Shown: piece by piece, positions 1 to 5,223 of the stretch
Layout of the letters: each line of letters opens with the position of its first letter
How positions within the stretch are numbered: position 1 is the first letter of the stretch
Origin: Chloroflexota bacterium
Lineage (GTDB): Bacteria > Chloroflexota > Ktedonobacteria > Ktedonobacterales > Ktedonobacteraceae
Direction: 5' to 3'
NCBI GenBank assembly: GCA_005881995.1
Contig: VBHV01000068.1
Location: forward strand, 1 to 5,223
DNA: 5,223 nucleotides
The notes under the pieces: model-generated
Database searches by the model: none
Seen by the model: the letters and a program-made list of their open reading frames with translations, nothing else
What the model was told of the DNA's origin: nothing
Position numbers and translations under genes: made by a program

Positions 1-1590
1 ATTGGTAAGGACACGCTCTAATCGTTTTGCGGCTTCCCTAGTGCCGTCAGCGACGATAACCATGCCCGCGTGCTGCGAAAATCCCATACCGACCCCGCCG
101 CCGTGATGGATGGAAACCCAGGTCGCGCCGCTCGCGCAGTTAAGCAGTGCATTGAGCAACGGCCAGTCTGACACCGCGTCGGAGCCGTCCTTCATGGCCT
201 CGGTTTCGCGGTTGGGGCTTGCGACCGAGCCGGAGTCCAAGTGGTCGCGGCCAATGACTATCGGCGCGCGGAGTTCCCCTTTGGCGACCATTTCATTGAA
301 CGCCAGCCCAAGCCTTGCGCGTTCGCCTAACCCCACCCAGCAGATGCGGGCAGGCAACCCCTGGAAATGGATTTTCTGGTGCGCCATATCCAGCCAGCGG
401 TGCAGATGCGGGTTATCCGGGATCAGTTCCTTTACTTTGGCGTCGGTTTTATAAATGTCTTCCTGGTCGCCGGAGAGCGCCACCCAGCGAAACGGGCCGA
501 TGCCACGGCAGAATAACGGGCGGATATAAGCGGGTACAAAGCCGGGATAATCAAACGCATTTGTCACACCCGCCTCATACGCCACCTGCCTGAGGTTGTT
601 GCCGTAATCGACGACCGGAATACCCTGATGGTAGAACTCCAGCATGGCGCGCACCTGCTTTGCAATCGATTCCTTCGCGCGCTCGACATAGCCTTCAGGG
701 TCACGCTGGCGCAGTTCCGCAGCTTCTGCAAGGCTCAAACCGGCAGGGATATATCCGTTAAGAACATCATGCGCAGATGTTTGATCGGTGACCATATCCG
801 GCTTAATCCCCCGGCGCACCAGTTCGGGGTAGATATCAGCCGCGTTGCCCAGCAGTCCAATGGAGAGCGGTTGTCTGAGATTAATTGCTTCGCGGATCTG
901 ATCGAGCGCCTCGTCCAGCGTACTGGCGATTGTATCGCAGTAGCCGGTATCCAGACGGCGCTGGATGTGTTGTTGGTCTACCTCAACGGCAAGCATGGAG
1001 GCGCCTGCCATTGTCGAAGCGAGTGGTTGCGCCCCGCCCATCCCTCCCAAACCCGCAGTCAGCATCCATTTACCGGATAAGTCACCGCCGAAATGCTGGC
1101 GGCCCATTTCCACGAAGGTTTCATACGTCCCCTGCACGATGCCCTGGCTGCCGATGTAAATCCATGATCCGGCGGTCATCTGGCCGTACATCATCAGCCC
1201 CTTGCGGTCGAGTTCGCGGAAGTACTCCCAGGTCGCCCAATGCGGCACCAGGTTGGAGTTGGCTATGAGCACGCGCGGTGCGTCGGGATGGGTTTTGAAC
1301 ACGCCGACCGGCTTGCCCGATTGCACGAGCAGGGTTTCGTCTTCGCTTAAGTTTTTCAGCGTCTCGACGATGCGGTCGAAACATTCCCAGTTGCGCGCTG
1401 CCTTGCCGATGCCTCCGTAAACAATAAGCTCGTCCGGTTTCTCAGCCACGTCCGGGTCGAGGTTGTTCATGATCATGCGCATGGCCGCTTCCTGCTGCCA
1501 ACCTTTGCATGAGAGGGTCGTTCCGCGCGGTGCTCTCACTGTGCGCGGGCCACTTGCTCCTGCTGCCGTGGGAGTATCGTTGTGGGGCAT
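1..1590 (-). CDS. hutU: Urocanate hydratase (urocanase), 3' end cut by window edge
   Basis: Cytoplasmic enzyme, EC 4.2.1.49. It uses tightly bound NAD+ as an electrophile to convert urocanate plus water to 4-imidazolone-5-propionate, the second step of histidine degradation to glutamate. The reading frame is open for 530 codons from ATG at 1588-1590 to base 1; bacterial urocanases are usually about 550-560 residues, so only about 25 are missing. Visible hallmarks: [11 protein letters not shown] from residue 58; the glycine-rich NAD loop GLGGMGGAQ at 180-188; [14 protein letters not shown] from 361; and the family signature [10 protein letters not shown], whose Cys417 should match Cys410 of the Pseudomonas putida enzyme. 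The NAD-loop and YGG offsets agree with the same +7 shift. The protein ends in RLERVLTN at the edge. The start is supported by AAAGGAG at 1601-1607, 10 nt upstream. It is transcribed divergently from the peptidase gene. No other hut gene is visible, but hutH or hutI could lie downstream of the left edge. Nothing looks broken. Confidence 0.97.
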   Translation of the reverse strand, partial: MPHNDTPTAAGASGPRTVRAPRGTTLSCKGWQQEAAMRMIMNNLDPDVAEKPDELIVYGGIGKAARNWECFDRIVETLKNLSEDETLLVQSGKPVGVFKTHPDAPRVLIANSNLVPHWATWEYFRELDRKGLMMYGQMTAGSWIYIGSQGIVQGTYETFVEMGRQHFGGDLSGKWMLTAGLGGMGGAQPLASTMAGASMLAVEVDQQHIQRRLDTGYCDTIASTLDEALDQIREAINLRQPLSIGLLGNAADIYPELVRRGIKPDMVTDQTSAHDVLNGYIPAGLSLAEAAELRQRDPEGYVERAKESIAKQVRAMLEFYHQGIPVVDYGNNLRQVAYEAGVTNAFDYPGFVPAYIRPLFCRGIGPFRWVALSGDQEDIYKTDAKVKELIPDNPHLHRWLDMAHQKIHFQGLPARICWVGLGERARLGLAFNEMVAKGELRAPIVIGRDHLDSGSVASPNRETEAMKDGSDAVSDWPLLNALLNCASGATWVSIHHGGGVGMGFSQHAGMVIVADGTREAAKRLERVLTN

Positions 1591-1636
1591 AGCTTCATTG
1601 CTCCTTTACTCTCTGAATTTTGAATGTTTCTGTTTG

Positions 1637-1666
1637 AGTATATCGCATGGGGAGAGGGAATGAGAA
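1637..1666 (-). promoter_or_regulatory. Candidate sigma70-like promoter of hutU
   Basis: On the minus strand a TATACT box (5 of 6 consensus; plus-strand 1637-1642) lies 18 bp downstream of TTCTCA (4 of 6; plus-strand 1661-1666). Transcription would start near 1630, giving a leader of about 40 nt that contains the AAAGGAG ribosome site at 1601-1607. The -35 match is modest, so an activator may be needed. Hut genes are commonly induced by urocanate through a repressor or activator, but I see no clear operator here. Inferred from motif and spacing only. Confidence 0.45.
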
Positions 1667-1689
1667 ATGGAGGCCTGTAATCAGCTGGG

Positions 1690-1790
1690 ATTGCCAGGGC
1701 GACCGCGAGGGTCGCCCGTACAATACACGTTTACATGTAACACAGGCAATATGGTATTGTACGGGCGACCCTCGCGGTCGCCCTGGCAAT
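1690..1790. repeat. Perfect 37-bp inverted repeat with nested hairpins
   Basis: The left arm 1690-1726 and right arm 1754-1790 are exact reverse complements, separated by 27 nt of ordinary, AT-richer sequence (1727-1753). Each arm also contains its own hairpin: GGGCGACC, a 5-nt GCGAG (or CTCGC) loop, then GGTCGCCC, at 1697-1717 and 1763-1783. The unit can therefore fold as one long 37-bp stem or as two short stems. It lies between the divergent hutU and peptidase promoters, contains no plausible gene, and is not followed by a T-run in either direction, so it does not look like an intrinsic terminator. The structure resembles a BIME-like pair of REP elements in head-to-head orientation, or a small non-autonomous element. 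I see no clear target-site duplication. Similar GGGCGACC repeats recur, as I recall, in Chloroflexota genomes. Confidence 0.9.
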
Positions 1791-1808
1791 GCGACAATGC
1801 TTCTTCTA

Positions 1809-1838
1809 TTGACAATTTATCCCTACTCCGCCTATGCT
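1809..1838 (+). promoter_or_regulatory. Candidate promoter of the M20 peptidase gene
   Basis: A perfect TTGACA (1809-1814) is followed after 18 bp by TATGCT (1833-1838; 4 of 6 consensus). Initiation would be near 1845, leaving a leader of about 27 nt with GGAGG at 1857-1861 before the GTG start at 1872. This placement excludes translation starts upstream of about 1845 and so supports the GTG start. The overlapping AT-rich CATATACATATT just downstream offers other weak -10 choices. Confidence 0.5.
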
Positions 1839-1871
1839 CATATACATATTACCTATGGAGGCTTTCTTTAC

Positions 1872-3038
1872 GTGAACATACAATCTCTTGTTATCGAAGT
1901 AGAAAAATACACACAACAACATTTACCCCAATACATCGAAGAGTTACGCGCACTCTGTGCCATCGATTCAGACAGCTACAACAAACCTGGGTTGGATGAG
2001 ATGGCTCGACGGCTGGGTGAGCGGATGCGCGGGCTGGGCATGGATGTTTCCATTATCGAACGCGAACTATGGGGCGATGATCTGCTTGGTGTAATACGTG
2101 GCACGGGGCAGGGGAATATCCTGCTGCTCGGGCATATCGATACCGTCTACCCCGTCGGTACCGCGGCCGGTCGCCCGCTGCTCGTTGAGGGGGACACGAT
2201 TTATGGCCCAGGCGTGTGCGACATGAAGGGCTGCATTCTCGCGGCCCTCTACGCCATTGAAGCGTTACAGGCCCTCGCCTTCCACGACTATGGCGAACTA
2301 CGTTTCCTGTGTGTCTCTGATGAAGAGATCAATACGCGCCATTGCCAGGATATCATGCAGCAGGTTTGCCAGGATTGTCAGGGGGCATTCATCCTGGAAG
2401 CCGCGCGCTCGAATGGTGATATCGTCAGCGCGCGCAAGGGCAACACCGCGTACATGTTGACGGCTCGTGGACGTTCCGCGCATGCGGGCGTCGAGCCGGA
2501 GAAGGGACGCAATGCCATCGTAGAACTGGCGCACCAGGTGCTGCAATTCCAGGCGCTCAATGGCTGGCGAGAGGGCATCACTATCAGCGCGGGCGTCATC
2601 TCTGGGGGCACCGCGCCGAATGTCGTACCTGAGTTCGCCCAGGTGGAGTTCGACCTGCGCTTCCTCAGCCACGAGGATAGAATTGCGACGGAACAACGTT
2701 TTCGGGAGCTGATGGCGCAGAAGTATATACCGGATGTTGAATTGACCCTCGAGGGCGCTCCTGATATCAAAGGGCCGATGGTGCGCACGCCGGAGAGCCT
2801 GCAATTGGTCGAGCGAGCACAGGAGATCACGCACATGCTGGGCTTTTCCGTCAATCACGTACTGACGGGTGGCGCTTCGGATGCCAGTTATACATCCTCC
2901 TACGGGGTTCCCTCACTTGATGGCCTGGGTCCTATCGGCGGGCACGACCACAGTCCCTATGAATACCTGCTGCGCGATAGTATTGCGCCGCGCGCAGCTT
3001 TGCTTGCCGGGTTGATTGCTACCGTGGGGCAGGCTTAA
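1872..3038 (+). CDS. M20 family zinc metallopeptidase, glutamate carboxypeptidase (CPG2)-like
   Basis: A 388-residue hydrolase predicted to cleave an amide bond next to a carboxyl-terminal amino acid with a two-zinc centre. The order of motifs matches the M20 family and closely follows Pseudomonas CPG2 (EC 3.4.17.11): GHIDTV with ligand His88; GPGVCDMKG with bridging Asp117; SDEE with catalytic Glu151 and ligand Glu152; ILEAAR with Glu176; a lid/dimerisation domain with GRSAHAGVEPEKGRNAI (His204); and GGHDHSPYEY, where His360 (or 358) supplies the last ligand. All metal ligands are present. The chosen start is GTG at 1872, because GGAGG at 1857-1861 sits 10 nt upstream and a promoter lies just before it. 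The same frame is open back to an ATG at 1647, but that extension translates the inverted repeat. No signal peptide is seen from the chosen start, so a cytoplasmic location is likely, unlike periplasmic CPG2. Substrate is uncertain: folate-type glutamate, N-acyl amino acids or dipeptides are all possible. It ends 65 bp before the flavoprotein gene, with no visible terminator between them. Confidence 0.88.
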   Translation: MNIQSLVIEVEKYTQQHLPQYIEELRALCAIDSDSYNKPGLDEMARRLGERMRGLGMDVSIIERELWGDDLLGVIRGTGQGNILLLGHIDTVYPVGTAAGRPLLVEGDTIYGPGVCDMKGCILAALYAIEALQALAFHDYGELRFLCVSDEEINTRHCQDIMQQVCQDCQGAFILEAARSNGDIVSARKGNTAYMLTARGRSAHAGVEPEKGRNAIVELAHQVLQFQALNGWREGITISAGVISGGTAPNVVPEFAQVEFDLRFLSHEDRIATEQRFRELMAQKYIPDVELTLEGAPDIKGPMVRTPESLQLVERAQEITHMLGFSVNHVLTGGASDASYTSSYGVPSLDGLGPIGGHDHSPYEYLLRDSIAPRAALLAGLIATVGQA

Positions 3039-3040
3039 TC

Positions 3041-3069
3041 TTGTCCCAGACTGGTGCGTATGCTATAAT
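3041..3069 (+). promoter_or_regulatory. Extended -10 promoter of the iron-sulfur flavoprotein gene
   Basis: A perfect TATAAT box (3064-3069) is preceded by the extended -10 dinucleotide TG (3061-3062) and, after a 17-bp spacer, by TTGTCC at 3041-3046 (4 of 6 match to TTGACA). This is the best sigma70-type promoter beside a complete gene in the window. Initiation near 3076 would give a leader of about 28 nt with AAGGTG at 3091-3096, 7 nt before the ATG. It begins 2 bp after the peptidase stop codon, so the flavoprotein gene can be expressed on its own even if read-through from the peptidase gene occurs. Confidence 0.7.
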
Positions 3070-3103
3070 CTGAGAGGAAAATGTATCTCAAAGGTGCAGA
3101 GAA

Positions 3104-4921
3104 ATGTTAAATCTAGACCCTGATCGCGATTTAGAAGCTCGATATCAATCAATTACGACCACGCCCGATTGGTATCAGACAAATATTCCTTGCCAGGTCG
3201 GTTGTCCGGCTCATACCGACGTTGCTACATATATCGGATTGATTTCACAGGCCCGCTTCGACGAAGCATATCTTTTGAACCGCAAGTGCAACATTGTGCC
3301 AGGGGTGCTGGGACGCACCTGCGCTCGTCCCTGTGAACCGGTCTGCCGCCGCAATAAAGTCGATGGAAAACCCATCGCCATCTGCTGGTTAAAGCGCGCG
3401 GCCGCCGATCATCGCGAATACCAGCATCGCGCCGAGAAGCCGCCGATCACCAAAGAGAAACAAGTCGCCGTCGTGGGCGCTGGCTCCGCGGGCCTGGCCT
3501 GCGCGCGTGACCTGCGTGATATGGGCTATCCCGTCACTATCTACGAATCCGATGCCGTCGCCGGCGGCGTTATGGTCAACGGTATCCCGGTCTGGCGTCT
3601 TCCACGCACCGTCACCTATGAAGAGACCACCCAATATATGGCCGATATGGGTGTTGAGGTCATTTATAACACACGTGTCGGGCGCGATATTCAAGTGACC
3701 GATCTGCTCAAACAATATGACGCCGTCTACCTCGCAGCTGGCTGCTATATCTCCAATGAGTTAACCGGCCCGGATAACAAGGTTATCCCCGGGGCTGACC
3801 TTAAGGGCGTTGAGCACGGCATCAAGCTCCTGTCGAAAACCAACTTCGGCGAACCCGCCTTTATCGGCAAAAAGGTCATCGTTCTGGGTGGTGGCTTTAC
3901 CGCGATGGACTGCTGCCGCACCTCTGTACGCTTCGGCGCGGATAAAGTCTATGTCCTCTATCGCCGCTCGAAAGAAGAGATGGGTTCCGACGAGTACGAA
4001 GTCGATGAGGCGGAATTTGAGCACGTCGAGTTTATATATCTCGTCTCGCAGCTTGAAGTCTTGAGCAGTGATGGCGTGCATGTCGGCGGCCTGAAAGTCA
4101 TTCGCAACAAACTCGGCGATCCCGATGCCAGTGGCCGTCGCCGCCCCATTCCCGTTCCCGGCAGCGAATTTGTGATCGAAGCCGATACCGTTATTGCCGC
4201 CTTCGGCCAGTATAGCGATGCTTCCTGGATACAGGCAAAGGAACTCAAGCTCGAGGTCAACAAACGTAATGGCGTTCCACTGGTTGATCGTGAAACCTGG
4301 ATGACCAACTATCCCGGCCTGTTTGCCGGTGGCGACTTTACTGATGGCTCGCGCAACCTCATCTCCGCCATTGGTGATGGGCGTGATGCCGCTATCGCCA
4401 TCAATCGCTACCTGGGTGGGCAGGATAAGCCTGCCGAACCCGCGGAAGAGATCGAATTGCCGGACTACCGCCGCGGTATGGTGGACGACTACGAATCTAT
4501 CCCGTTCGAGATGATGCCTGGCTTACCGCTCAAGGACCGCTATAGCAACACCCGCGAGACGGAAACCGGCTATACGCCTCAACAGGCTGTAGAGCAGGCG
4601 CGGCGTTGCCTGCAATGCCAGTTGAATATCATGATTGACCCCTCAATCTGTATTCTCTGCTCTGGCTGCGTAGACATCTGCCCTTATGACTGCATCAGTA
4701 TGGAAGGTCTCTCTCGCGTCGTAAAGGGCGATCCGATGCACCAGGGTACCGAAAGCTGGCGTGGTGGAGCCGACATGATTATCGACGAGGAGAAGTGCAT
4801 CCGTTGTGGGCTGTGTATTGTGCGCTGCCCCACCGACGCGATCTCGATGGTGCAATTCGAGGTGGCCAGTCCCAATGACCGCTGGACCGTGTCGAAGATC
4901 CCCGTCATCAACATTAAATAG
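3104..4921 (+). CDS. GltD-like FAD/NAD(P) oxidoreductase fused to a C-terminal 2[4Fe-4S] ferredoxin domain
   Basis: A 605-residue cytoplasmic electron-transfer flavoprotein. The N-terminus (about 25-115) is the Fe-S domain of glutamate synthase small subunit and dihydropyrimidine dehydrogenase: CQVGCP (Cys30, 34), Cys62, then VPGVLGRTCARPCEPVCRR (Cys73, 77, 81). The core has the FAD motif GAGSAG at 125-130, the nucleotide motif GGGFTA at 262-267, YRRS with Arg287-Arg288 as likely NADPH 2'-phosphate contacts, and FAGGDF with Asp411 before DGRDAA as the second FAD contact. A CLQC pair follows (502, 505). The C-terminus has two full cluster motifs: CxxCxxCxxxCP at 516-527 and again at 565-576. 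Plain GltD is about 450-490 residues, so the tail of roughly 100 is extra. The family feeds electrons from NAD(P)H to a partner enzyme through the clusters, or the reverse; SfrB, NfnB and PreT are related designs. No partner subunit (GltB, PreA, NfnA, 2-oxoacid:ferredoxin oxidoreductase) is in the window, so the acceptor is unknown. The start has AAGGTG 7 nt upstream. Confidence 0.9.
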   Translation: MLNLDPDRDLEARYQSITTTPDWYQTNIPCQVGCPAHTDVATYIGLISQARFDEAYLLNRKCNIVPGVLGRTCARPCEPVCRRNKVDGKPIAICWLKRAAADHREYQHRAEKPPITKEKQVAVVGAGSAGLACARDLRDMGYPVTIYESDAVAGGVMVNGIPVWRLPRTVTYEETTQYMADMGVEVIYNTRVGRDIQVTDLLKQYDAVYLAAGCYISNELTGPDNKVIPGADLKGVEHGIKLLSKTNFGEPAFIGKKVIVLGGGFTAMDCCRTSVRFGADKVYVLYRRSKEEMGSDEYEVDEAEFEHVEFIYLVSQLEVLSSDGVHVGGLKVIRNKLGDPDASGRRRPIPVPGSEFVIEADTVIAAFGQYSDASWIQAKELKLEVNKRNGVPLVDRETWMTNYPGLFAGGDFTDGSRNLISAIGDGRDAAIAINRYLGGQDKPAEPAEEIELPDYRRGMVDDYESIPFEMMPGLPLKDRYSNTRETETGYTPQQAVEQARRCLQCQLNIMIDPSICILCSGCVDICPYDCISMEGLSRVVKGDPMHQGTESWRGGADMIIDEEKCIRCGLCIVRCPTDAISMVQFEVASPNDRWTVSKIPVINIK

Positions 4922-4937
4922 CATGCCGAAAGGCGTG
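4922..4937 (+). other. Small GAAA-tetraloop hairpin right after the stop codon
   Basis: CATGCC and GGCGTG pair over six bases (one G-T wobble) around a GAAA loop at 4928-4931, starting one base after the TAG stop. GNRA loops are unusually stable in RNA, so the 3' end of the flavoprotein message may be protected or paused here. It has no T-run and is too short to be called a terminator alone. Confidence 0.45.
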
Positions 4938-4973
4938 TAGGGACGCGATAAATCGCGTCTCAATGATTCTACA
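4936..4973. repeat. REP-like hairpin with TGTAG/CTACA ends
   Basis: GACGCGAT (4942-4949) and ATCGCGTC (4952-4959) are exact reverse complements around AA. G-C and G-T pairs extend the stem outward by two positions. TGTAG (4936-4940) and CTACA (4969-4973) flank it as a further inverted pair. It resembles the short interspersed palindromes I recall from Chloroflexota genomes. The head TGTAGGGACG is close to TGTACGGGCG in the right arm of the repeat at 1690-1790, so the two may belong to one family. The outer CTACA overlaps the start of the next palindrome by three bases. Confidence 0.6.
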
Positions 4974-5010
4974 TGAAGCCTCCCAGGTTCGAACCTGGGA
5001 GGCTTCATGT
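4971..5010 (+). terminator. Perfect 40-nt palindrome, likely transcription terminator
   Basis: Bases 4971-5010 form an uninterrupted perfect palindrome (20 + 20), centred between 4990 and 4991, with core GGTTCGAACC. As RNA this gives about 18 base pairs with a UCGA loop. The following bases TTTCTCTTCTC are pyrimidine-rich with a broken T-run, so it probably ends transcription of the flavoprotein gene, though not in textbook form. On the minus strand the flank is not T-rich, which argues against an equally strong bidirectional terminator. It separates the flavoprotein gene from the AT-rich upstream region of the next gene. Confidence 0.65.
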
Positions 5011-5054
5011 TTCTCTTCTCAATCACATAAATATCACACCACACGTAGAAGAGA

Positions 5055-5084
5055 TGAAACAAAAAGACATGTCTTGAAACAAAA
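5055..5084. promoter_or_regulatory. Palindrome AAGACATGTCTT within direct repeats, possible operator
   Basis: A perfect 12-bp palindrome at 5064-5075 is bracketed by two identical 10-bp direct repeats, TGAAACAAAA, at 5055-5064 and 5075-5084. The repeats start exactly 20 bp apart, about two turns of the helix, so bound proteins would face the same side. The site lies about 70 bp upstream of the -35 box at 5156, a position where activators often bind. No regulator gene is visible, so its function is inferred from geometry alone. The rest of 5011-5155 is AT-rich and shows no supportable gene. Confidence 0.35.
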
Positions 5085-5155
5085 TAATGCAAATCGTTAC
5101 ATAAAAACACACACTATTGTTCCTAGAGATCATTCTGACTTGTAAATATATAGTG

Positions 5156-5184
5156 TTGACAATCGACGAGGTGTCAGTTACACT
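5156..5184 (+). promoter_or_regulatory. Strong sigma70-like promoter for the gene at the right edge
   Basis: A perfect TTGACA (5156-5161) and TACACT (5179-5184; 4 of 6 consensus) are separated by the ideal 17 bp, downstream of an AT-rich tract (5140-5152) that could act as an UP-like element. Initiation is expected near 5191. TGACA (5157-5161) and TGTCA (5172-5176) form a small inverted repeat over the -35 and spacer, which could serve as a repressor site but is short enough to be chance. Confidence 0.65.
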
Positions 5185-5204
5185 TGCGCAGGGAAGAGTT
5201 TCCC

Positions 5205-5223
5205 ATGGCAGATGCGAATGTAT
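5205..5223 (+). CDS. Start of an unidentified gene, cut by the right edge
   Basis: ATG at 5205-5207 opens a frame reading MADANV before the window ends. A start is credible because a strong promoter lies just upstream with predicted initiation near 5191, and a weak purine-rich ribosome site GGGAAGAG (5191-5198) precedes it at 6-8 nt. GGGAA and TTCCC (5191-5204) can pair around GAGT, so the ribosome site may lie in a weak hairpin. Six residues are too few to name a product. Confidence 0.45.

Noticed and set aside
110..1420. Several plus-strand open frames of 64-150 codons
   Set aside because: They lie antisense to the uninterrupted, clearly recognised hutU frame, have low-complexity arginine/proline/serine-rich translations and no family resemblance.
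1690..1790. CRISPR repeat or intrinsic terminator
   Set aside because: There are only two copies, in opposite orientation, with one spacer; CRISPR repeats are direct and multiple. No T-run follows either arm, so it does not fit an intrinsic terminator.
2298..2858. Minus-strand open frame of 186 codons
   Set aside because: It is fully antisense to the M20 peptidase, which has every family motif; the antisense product resembles nothing and has no convincing ribosome site.
3081..3110. Nine-codon upstream frame (MYLKGAEKC) overlapping the flavoprotein start
   Set aside because: Its purine-rich GAGAGG ends only 3 nt before the ATG and would be largely removed if transcription starts near 3076, so a regulatory leader peptide is not well supported.
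3389..4308. Minus- and plus-strand frames of 63-116 codons inside the flavoprotein gene
   Set aside because: They are shadows of the flavoprotein reading frame, without family motifs or start signals.
4971..5010. tRNA gene or tRNA fragment suggested by GGTTCGAACC
   Set aside because: There is no acceptor stem, D-arm or anticodon arm around it, and the sequence is a simple perfect palindrome; only the T-arm-like core is shared.
4643..5145. A 155-codon minus-strand frame and a 60-codon plus-strand frame across the palindrome
   Set aside because: Both read through the hairpins; one overlaps the ferredoxin-domain coding sequence antisense. Neither has a credible ribosome site or recognisable product.

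Overview
The window is a stretch of bacterial chromosome with moderately high GC content, judged by eye. It holds three recognisable protein genes and the first codons of a fourth. Short spacers, Shine-Dalgarno sites, sigma70-like promoters and a GTG start all point to a bacterium. The repeat style (GGGCGACC/GGTCGCCC and GACGCGAT/ATCGCGTC hairpins scattered between genes) reminds me of Chloroflexota, especially Ktedonobacteria. That is recollection, not a search result, so the taxon is tentative.

Layout. Positions 1-1590 (minus strand) hold urocanate hydratase HutU of histidine degradation. It is open throughout and cut by the window edge about 25 residues before its expected C-terminus. Positions 1591-1871 are a divergent intergenic region. 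It carries a candidate minus-strand promoter for hutU, a striking perfect 37-bp inverted repeat whose arms are themselves hairpins, and a candidate plus-strand promoter for the next gene. Positions 1872-3038 (+) encode an M20 zinc peptidase resembling glutamate carboxypeptidase (CPG2), starting at GTG. A 65-bp gap with a very good extended -10 promoter leads to 3104-4921 (+). This gene encodes a 605-residue iron-sulfur flavoprotein: a GltD/DPD-type N-terminal Fe-S domain, a FAD/NAD(P) oxidoreductase core and a C-terminal two-cluster ferredoxin domain. Positions 4922-5204 carry three successive hairpins (a small GAAA-loop stem, a REP-like stem and a perfect 40-nt palindrome), then AT-rich DNA with a palindrome inside a direct repeat, then a strong TTGACA promoter. 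A gene that runs off the right edge starts at 5205.

How the genes relate. HutU lies on a pathway that ends in glutamate. The peptidase belongs to a family that often releases C-terminal glutamate or other amino acids. The flavoprotein shares its core with the small subunit of glutamate synthase. An amino-acid/glutamate theme is therefore possible, but each gene seems to have its own promoter and the link is inference only. I see no defence system, mobile-element transposase, CRISPR array or RNA gene. The unusual content is in the intergenic repeats and palindromes and in the domain fusion of the flavoprotein.
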